Assembly: GCA_022571535.1 (NCBI GenBank)
Contig: JACZXR010000037.1
Location: 1 to 10,511, forward strand
Source of the DNA: Deltaproteobacteria bacterium
GTDB taxonomy: Bacteria; Desulfobacterota; Binatia; UBA9968; CAXXLF01
DNA: 10,511 bases
Reading direction: 5' to 3'
Shown here: positions 6,220 to 10,511 of the stretch, in pieces
How positions within the stretch are numbered: position 1 is the first letter of the stretch
Layout: the number at the start of each line of letters is the position of its first letter
Translations under genes and position numbers: made by a program
Notes under the pieces: model-generated
What the model was told of the DNA's origin: nothing
The model's database searches: none
Seen by the model: only the letters and a program-made list of their open reading frames with translations

Positions 6220-6387
6220 TTAATTCGTGGAAGTACCAAGCCACTTGTATCTTGCTTCAAGGGTGGCATGAGCCAAATCTTCCCAGTCCAATCCGTCTGG
6301 GTCCGAGAAAATAGTGGCAGCTTCCTCGAAGGATACTCCATGCTTGTCAAAGTTAATGATTGCTTTTTGAGGGTCCCAAGAAAACAC
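6220..6387 (-). pseudogene. brnT: Degraded brnT toxin gene
   Basis: From GTG at 6387 the frame reads MFSWDPQKAIINFDKHGVSF, then EEAATIFSDPDG, then ARYKWLGTSTN, and stops at TAA (6220-6222). This is the N-terminal half of BrnT (family pattern F-x-WD-x-x-K, NxxKHGVSFEEA, FxDP, R-x-xxxG-x-S). Past the stop the same frame still resembles BrnT: NILLVV, a second TAA, then TIRR. It then runs directly into the brnA ribosome binding site. The normal last third (IRIISAR and the final helix) is absent. Two stops and a missing C-terminus remove catalytic residues expected in full BrnT of about 90 residues. The product would be 55 residues and inactive as a toxin. The order brnT then brnA is the usual one. 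Confidence 0.75.
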
Positions 6388-6390
6388 CTA

Positions 6391-6408
6391 TTAGAGTATA
6401 TACACTAA
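6391..6408 (-). promoter_or_regulatory. Palindromic putative operator and -10 region of the brnT-brnA locus
   Basis: TTAGAGTATATACACTAA is an 18-bp palindrome with one mismatched pair and a perfect GTATATAC core. On the minus strand it contains TATACT (6400-6395), a good -10 hexamer eight bases before the brnT GTG, which would make that transcript nearly leaderless. No convincing -35 box is visible. A palindrome over the promoter is the expected binding site for the dimeric BrnA repressor. This is inference from position and symmetry. Confidence 0.5.
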
Positions 6409-6680
6409 ATAGTTTTAAAATACCAGATGGTAAGCAGGGGCGGTTCTTTATTTTCAGCAGAACGGATTCCGGCGAATCACAACCCCAACCATGTTTAGGC
6501 CAACCCTTGGTTGTATCCGCCGTTTCCAGCTTCGTGCCCGGAAAAGGGGACAGACTACTTTTCTAACGATCAACTATGCATAACCCTGGGTCGCGATACT
6601 GAGTTCAATAAAACAAAAAGCATCGGCGGCCTGGCTGGCCGAGCCCATGCCCTTGTGGAGCCCCACGGGCTTACGCACGT
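6409..6680. other. Non-coding stretch with a transposon-end-like motif
   Basis: No gene is supported. At 6541-6563 stands GAAAAGGGGACAGACTAC followed by TTTTC, whose outer GAAAAG and CTTTTC are inverted. From memory, short sequences of this style (GGGGACAG and relatives) are common beside RAYT genes. Here none is adjacent, so it may be a solo remnant. Confidence 0.3.
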
Positions 6681-6786
6681 GGCGTCCTCCACTCTCTTCT
6701 CCAACTCCGAAAGCTTCCTTGCCAATGCCCCCGTGGGCACTTAGCATCTCGCGCAGCCGGACAAAGGCCCGTACCACGCGGACGCT
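6681..6786 (-). pseudogene. Frameshifted fragment of an ORF6N-domain protein
   Basis: The minus strand reads VRVVRAFVRLREMLSAHG in one frame. After one extra base in a run of five G (C run at 6728-6732) it continues ALARKLSELEKRVEDA in the next frame. The joined peptide matches the C-terminal part of ORF6N (KilA-N-type, phage-derived) proteins as I remember them: IMRAFVRLREML-x-x-x-x-ELARKL-x-ELEKK. Neither the ORF6N domain itself nor the usual C-terminus is present, so this is a relic. The homopolymer indel could also be a sequencing error, but the missing domains could not. Confidence 0.5.
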
Positions 6787-7020
6787 ACCTGCTCGGAAAA
6801 ATCAACTCGCCCGAAGCGCTCCCCCCCCGAATGATAGGAAGTTTTTTTTGAGGCATGCCCACCAAGAATTCAAGAAATCTCGCAACCACCCCCGCTGCTT
6901 GTTGCCTCTCTCGGCTTCTTCCCTAAAATCAATTCACATGCCTGACTCCAGTGGCGAGATTGTTAGATACCTAGACCTTACCTCCCATTTCCGCTCCTGT
7001 TTCGTGGCCAGCTCATGCGG
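6787..7020. other. Non-coding gap before the SDR gene end
   Basis: No gene, RNA or clear terminator is recognised. A C8 run (6823-6830) and a T8 run (6842-6849) lie close together. Open frames here have no protein-like pattern. Confidence 0.4.
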
Positions 7021-7725
7021 CTAGAACTTCTCCGACCATGGCCGTAATTCAATGTAAGATGCCCAAGTACTACGGGGTTGCCGGTGAAAGTGGAGATAGG
7101 TTTTAGCAATGTCGTTGGGGTCTAGCCAGCCGTCCGGGCCGCGCGACTTGATATGTTCCGGGTTCCGAGTGGGTTCGTAAATGCCACCGTCGATCACGAC
7201 CTGCGCAACATGGATGTTCTGCCGCTGAAGTTCCCGTGCCATGCTCTGAACAAGGCCGCTCAGACCAAACTTGCCCATGGCGAACGAAGCGGAGTTTGGA
7301 AAGCCCTTGATGCCGGCGGAAGCGCCCGTGAACAGAATTGTCCCTCTCCCCGCCGGGATCATCTGTTTAGCGGCAGCCTGTCCAACGAGAAATCCTCCGT
7401 AACAAGTAATTAGGATGGCATTTCGGACCTCAATAGGATCCACTTCTGTGATCGGACCACGGACTCGGTGGCTCGCGTTGTAGACAACGAGGTTGGGTTC
7501 ACCGATGTCCCTGGTAACCGAGTTGAATAAGTTTTCCACATCCTTTGGGATGATTGCATCGCATTGATAGGCGTGACCATCGATCTCCTTTACCAATCCG
7601 TCTAGTTTTCCGGTATTGCGGGCGGCCAAAGCAACCTTCATCCCTTCTTTGCTGAACAGCCTTGCAAGTGCAGCGCTGAGCCCCGGGCCGCCACCCACAA
7701 TTAATGCAATTTCCTGGTCTCCCAT
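7021..7725 (-). CDS. SDR-family oxidoreductase-like protein with FxxxK in place of YxxxK
   Basis: A 234-residue Rossmann-fold protein of the short-chain dehydrogenase/reductase superfamily. GGGPGLSAALA (11-21) is the nucleotide-binding loop, a variant of TGxxxGxG. NAS (83-85) replaces NNAG. S136 in TGASAG is the catalytic-serine position. The active-site Tyr-Lys pair appears as F148 and K152 (FAMGK), so the usual proton donor is missing. I recall a branch of SDRs with the same SAxFAMGKFxLxGLAQSMAREL segment, a late VVIDGGI and an RPWxExF tail. The phenylalanine may therefore be a feature of the subfamily rather than damage. Substrate is unknown. The ATG is preceded by AGGAG about eight bases upstream. 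The gene looks intact and monocistronic, with the next minus-strand gene 540 bp away. Confidence 0.85.
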   Translation of the reverse strand: MGDQEIALIVGGGPGLSAALARLFSKEGMKVALAARNTGKLDGLVKEIDGHAYQCDAIIPKDVENLFNSVTRDIGEPNLVVYNASHRVRGPITEVDPIEVRNAILITCYGGFLVGQAAAKQMIPAGRGTILFTGASAGIKGFPNSASFAMGKFGLSGLVQSMARELQRQNIHVAQVVIDGGIYEPTRNPEHIKSRGPDGWLDPNDIAKTYLHFHRQPRSTWASYIELRPWSEKF

Positions 7726-8066
7726 TCCTGTTCTCCTGTAGCTTGACGAACCTTCGGTTTTATTCGATCAACCGCACGTGATAAAACGCCTGAGAAATAT
7801 TTTTCTTATTTCACAACTGTTAGTGGCTTTTACTCAAAAACGAAATCCTATCGTGGAAATCCTCCTAGAGGAACAATTTCATAAGTCCCACACACCGCTA
7901 TTGCCAGCTGTCCAAATTTTCCATGCTCTCAGAGTTTCTACCCTTCTTTTCTCCCTTACTCTCCTATGAGATTGGAGAAAGGTGAGAATAAGATCCTCTC
8001 CCATCCCGGTGCTAAAGAAAAAGGCGAATAGGCAGACAGGGGTAAAAGCCTGCCACCCCGCTAAAG
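7726..8066. other. Intergenic stretch without a recognisable gene
   Basis: Nothing is supported here apart from AT-rich sequence upstream of the SDR gene. Short open frames on both strands lack a convincing start or family pattern. Confidence 0.4.
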
Positions 8067-8159
8067 TCATCCAACAAATAGCCTCCATAGGGCTAATAGC
8101 AACGGCAGTCCGAAGACGATGACCGTAATGAGAGCAAGGAGTCTTAAATTTGGTCGCAA
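8067..8159 (-). CDS. Possible 30-residue single-span membrane peptide
   Basis: From a TTG at 8159 the minus strand encodes MRPNLRLLALITVIVFGLPL, continuing LLALWRLFVG and then TGA. A 20-residue hydrophobic span is flanked on the N side by two arginines, the pattern of a small inner-membrane peptide. There is only a weak AGGA before the TTG. No family is recognised and it could be chance. Confidence 0.2.
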   Translation of the reverse strand: MRPNLRLLALITVIVFGLPLLLALWRLFVG

Positions 8160-8265
8160 TCCTAAATCCTATCTTATATCAAGAGTTAGGAACTCCTGTC
8201 CCCTTTATTGTTACCGAGAATGAGCACCGTTGTCCCAACTGCTAAGTCTGATATGGTTTCGAATT

Positions 8266-8517
8266 CTACCTTATGTCATCCATAATGTTATAGTCTGTAC
8301 CGTGAAGGTCCTTTCTTTTCTTGCAGATTAAGATGGGAAGCGTTTGTAGAATATTTAGAGACCGACCGATCGGGTGCAAGAGAGATCCTATTCCGATGTA
8401 AAAACAGCTAAGAATATACGGCTCCCAGAAGCTCCACCCCAATAGAGAAAGCAAACTAGGGCCCGTAATCAGTCCAAGGCCGACCCATAGGAAAAAAGAG
8501 CGCGGCCAAGGAACCAT
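8266..8517 (-). CDS. Small putative membrane protein of unknown function
   Basis: An 83-residue product. Residues 7-24 (SFFLWVGLGLITGPSLLS) and 30-48 (FWEPYILSCFYIGIGSLLH) are hydrophobic and could form two transmembrane helices. The C-terminus is polar and basic (CKKRKD). The ATG at 8517 is preceded by GAGAGGTG with four to five bases of spacing, which is a good ribosome binding site and the main reason for taking it as a gene. I do not recognise a family. It lies between the SDR gene and the truncated CoA-transferase on the same strand, but with gaps of 540 and 275 bp, so an operon is not obvious. Confidence 0.45.
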   Translation of the reverse strand: MVPWPRSFFLWVGLGLITGPSLLSLLGWSFWEPYILSCFYIGIGSLLHPIGRSLNILQTLPILICKKRKDLHGTDYNIMDDIR

Positions 8518-8792
8518 GTTTCACCTCTCTTCGAAGCAGCCCATTTTTGCCCGTTTCAATATTCTTCCAGCAACCTTCTACGCACTATACCACTGTCTGG
8601 GTCCCGTTGCGCAACTGGAGAGCCTGATACGAAGCACAAGGATTGCCTATTGATGCCGTCCATTGCCCCCACATTGACATAACGGCTCCGCCTCGGCATA
8701 GGCTGGCGAATGCTATACCCCAAGATTTGACCCCCTCACCCAACCAAAACCGGGATAAACGGAAGGGGGCGCCACATAGTAAACTTGCTTTG

Positions 8793-9542
8793 CTAAATGG
8801 TCCCGTTTTCGGCGAGCCGTTCGATCTCCTGCTCGGTATAGCCGATTTCACCAAGCAACTCGCTGTTGTGCTGCCCCAGCTCGGGCGCGGGCGTGCGGAT
8901 CGCACCAGGAGTTTCACTGAGCCGGGGTATCACATTGTGCATCGGCAGCTCGCCCATGTCGGGATCGGGGTAGTTCACGAGAACCTCGCGCTCACGAATA
9001 TAGGGGTAGTCCATAAGTTGAGAGATGTCGCAGACCGGTCCGACCGTAACGCCCGCTTCTGCAAAGGTCCGCAGATTCTCTTCCTGCGTGTGCGCCGCCA
9101 TGAAGTCAGCCACGATGGAATCGAGCTCACTGTTGTTGGCAACCCGGTCAGCGTTTGTGCGGAAACGCGGGTCATCGTTAAGATCGGAACGTCCAATTGT
9201 GCGAAACAGGCGCTCGGCCATCGCCTGCATGGAGGCCGACAGAGCAACGTATTTGCCATCGCTGCAGCGGTAGACGTTGCGCGGCGCGGTGATATTGGTG
9301 CAGCTGCCCATACGCTTGGGCACCTCCTGGGTGATGGCATAGTTGGCGGCCTGTGGACCGAGGATAGCGAAGATCGGCTCAAACAGAGAGAGATCTATAA
9401 TCTGTCCGGCACAACCGCCGACTTCGCGCGCGCGCAGCGCGGTCAGCGTCCCCACAGCGCCGTACAGTCCGGCAACGATGTCGGCCAGCGCGAGCGGCGG
9501 CAGGACCGGCGGGCGATCCCATCTATCCGCCCCCTTGGGCAC
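8793..9542 (-). pseudogene. CaiB/BaiF (family III) CoA-transferase, 5' part missing
   Basis: 249 residues match the central and C-terminal part of family III CoA-transferases, which move CoA between acyl carboxylates. They open with RPPVLPPLALADIVAGLYGA (10-29). The aspartate D21 in ALAD corresponds to the catalytic Asp of the family. Then come APRNVYRCSDGKYVALSAS, AERLFRTIGR, DPRFRTNADRV, EAGVTVGPV and a final LGQHNSELLGEIGY. Full proteins have about 380-410 residues, so roughly the first 150, including most of the Rossmann domain, are absent. Homology starts within a few residues of the apparent start and no ribosome binding site is seen, so I regard the gene as broken rather than short. 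A 304-residue frame opposite (8643-9557) is an antisense shadow caused by GC-rich codons. Confidence 0.85.
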
Positions 9543-9562
9543 GCGATCCGTCGATAAGTTTC

Positions 9563-9796
9563 CTGGTTTCTCGGGACGAGATGTTGGCCACCTTGGAAAG
9601 GGCTGGGTTTCGAATTATTACTTTGGGCGACGATTCAAAAGTCGTAGACAAGGGTAGCCAGCCTACGAGAACCGGCCCGCTTGGTGGGTGGTTGGTATTG
9701 GGGGAAGATTATCCGGAGCGAGTGGCTAACGCAAGAAAGAGCTTCGCGGAAAACCGCCTCGCCTATGTGAAACTGGTAGCGGAACGAATAGACTAG
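9563..9796 (+). pseudogene. C-terminal fragment of a possible SAM-dependent methyltransferase
   Basis: The frame reads LVSRDEMLATLERAGFRIIT, then GPLGGWLVLGEDYPERVANA, then SFAENRLAYVKLVAERID and stop. A tail of the form S-x-DEM-x-x-x-LE-x-AGFR, followed by a final helix with NRLAYVK-x-VAER, resembles the C-terminus of class I methyltransferases of the UbiE type. No SAM-binding motif is present because everything upstream is missing. ATG at 9581 would give 71 residues but has no ribosome binding site. The homologous-looking sequence starts upstream of it and breaks off at the truncated CoA-transferase. The family assignment is tentative. Confidence 0.4.
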
Positions 9797-9989
9797 TTAC
9801 GCACGATGGGACGCTATTGGTTCAATTTGGGCAGATGAAACACAATTAATCGTCGCTTTGATTGAGTCCTACACCAGTTTTATCGACGCAAAGCTCCCCG
9901 GCGATAGTGGGGCATTATGGTCCGCGGATACAACAGCTGACAGGTACTTAAAGAGGATACTTTGCTTAGAATCAGGTCAATGCTTTTGA
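9792..9989 (+). other. Open frame of 65 codons without a usual start
   Basis: Between the methyltransferase fragment and the metE-like gene a stop-free frame reads ...WADETQLIVALIESYTSFID, then AKLPGDSGALWSADTTADRY, and ends LESGQCF. The first part loosely recalls the opening helix of SnoaL/NTF2-like proteins. There is no ATG or GTG start, and a TTG is internal. It may be a gene remnant or the leader region of the next gene. Confidence 0.25.
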
Positions 9990-10004
9990 CGATTGGAGGA
10001 CGCC

Positions 10005-10511
10005 ATGCAGTTCCCGCCCATAGCCACCACCACGGTTGGTAGCTTTCCCCGCCCAAGCTGGCTCGCCGATTGCGAACGGAGTCAGGTGACTTTTCGCCTG
10101 GAGGGCGCCTCTCTGCTTGAGGCCCAGGATGATGCCACGCTGGTGGTACTCCGCGAACAAGAGGAGGTGGGACTTGATCTGCTGACCGATGGAGAACAGC
10201 GTCGACCCCACTTTATTAACTACGTCCTGGAGTCCTGGGATGGTCTGGATGTTGTCGGCCTTGGTCCCAAGAGCGTATTCCGGCGGCGAGCGAGCGAACG
10301 CTTGGTGCCTCGAGTGGTGGGAAAAATAAGGCGCCGCAGGACCCCGGTTGTAGAGGATCTTCGCTTTGCCAAGGCCCACACCGCTCGGCCTATCAAGATG
10401 GCGGTTCCAGGCCCCATGACGGTAGTCGATAGCACGCTCGATGAGACCTACGGCGATGAGGAGGCCCTGGCCATGGATGCCGCTGCGGCCATCAATGCGG
10501 AGCTTCTGGAC
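10005..10511 (+). CDS. MetE-like cobalamin-independent methionine synthase-type protein, partial (runs off the window)
   Basis: The first 169 residues of a protein of the MetE C-terminal-domain superfamily. These (beta-alpha)8-barrel proteins use zinc to activate a thiol for methyl transfer. The opening TTTVGSFPRPSWL (8-20), REQEEVGLDLLTDGEQRRPHF (50-70), VVEDLRFAKAH (115-125) and KMAVPGPMTVVDSTLDETY (131-149) follow the family order. ATG at 10005 is well supported: GGAGG at 9995-9999 is five bases upstream and the conserved TTTVGSFPR follows at once. Single-domain proteins of this type occur in methionine synthesis without MetE's N-terminal domain and in methyl transfer or cleavage of other thio-compounds, so the substrate is not certain. 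The zinc ligands (a His-x-Cys pair and a late Cys) lie beyond the window edge. Confidence 0.85.
   Translation, partial: MQFPPIATTTVGSFPRPSWLADCERSQVTFRLEGASLLEAQDDATLVVLREQEEVGLDLLTDGEQRRPHFINYVLESWDGLDVVGLGPKSVFRRRASERLVPRVVGKIRRRRTPVVEDLRFAKAHTARPIKMAVPGPMTVVDSTLDETYGDEEALAMDAAAAINAELLD

Noticed and set aside
7879..8088. 69-residue hydrophobic frame on the minus strand
   Set aside because: There is no ribosome binding site, it has an irregular C-terminus rich in arginine and tryptophan, and it overlaps a better small-peptide candidate in another frame. Not enough support.
8643..9557. 304-residue open frame on the plus strand, longer than the CoA-transferase fragment opposite
   Set aside because: It is antisense to a clear CaiB/BaiF match, has low-complexity Arg/Ala/His-rich composition and no family pattern. 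It arises from GC-rich third positions.
1..10511. CRISPR array, rRNA or tRNA genes
   Set aside because: No regularly spaced direct repeats, no cloverleaf with a TTC-type arm and no rRNA-like conserved blocks were seen by eye on either strand.

Overview
The window is bacterial chromosomal DNA from an accessory region crowded with mobile elements. No phylogenetic marker is present. CoA-transferase family III, SDR and MetE-like genes next to RAYT, HicBA, BrnTA and MazF genes suggest an uncultured environmental lineage of the Desulfobacterota, NC10 or Tectomicrobia kind, but that is only an inference from gene style.

Layout. Bases 110-2656 are a complete IS66-family element. Its 16-bp perfect terminal repeats begin with GTAA. 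It carries a DUF4338 (DruA-like) gene whose stop overlaps the start of the tnpC transposase gene. Bases 2775-3416 (minus) encode a GIY-YIG-like protein. Bases 3448-3568 are a 121-bp unit bounded by 20-bp perfect inverted repeats, and its edge falls exactly where a 19-codon 5' remnant of a RAYT transposase gene is cut. A hicB-hicA toxin-antitoxin pair follows (3793-4238), then a full-length RAYT element (4271-5321) with imperfect inverted ends. The 112 bp containing the RAYT gene start and its upstream end occur twice, at 3568-3679 and 5210-5321, so hicBA and most of the RAYT element lie between direct repeats.

Bases 5318-6408 hold remnants of two more toxin-antitoxin loci. One is a mazF fragment broken at both ends. 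The other is a brnT toxin gene with two in-frame stops and no C-terminus, upstream of an intact brnA antitoxin gene. A near-perfect 18-bp palindrome overlaps a putative -10 box just before brnT. A frameshifted ORF6N-type fragment lies at 6681-6786.

From about 7021 the content becomes more metabolic: an SDR-family protein with FxxxK in place of YxxxK (minus), a small putative membrane protein (minus), a CaiB/BaiF CoA-transferase gene lacking its 5' part (minus), and the 3' end of a possible SAM-methyltransferase gene (plus). The two truncated genes are divergent and both lost their 5' ends at about 9543-9562, which marks an old rearrangement junction. The window ends inside a MetE-like methyltransferase gene (10005 to the edge) with a strong ribosome binding site.

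Overall, the left 6.8 kb looks like an insertion hot spot in which transposases and toxin-antitoxin loci accumulate and decay. The right 3.5 kb is a damaged catabolic or biosynthetic neighbourhood.
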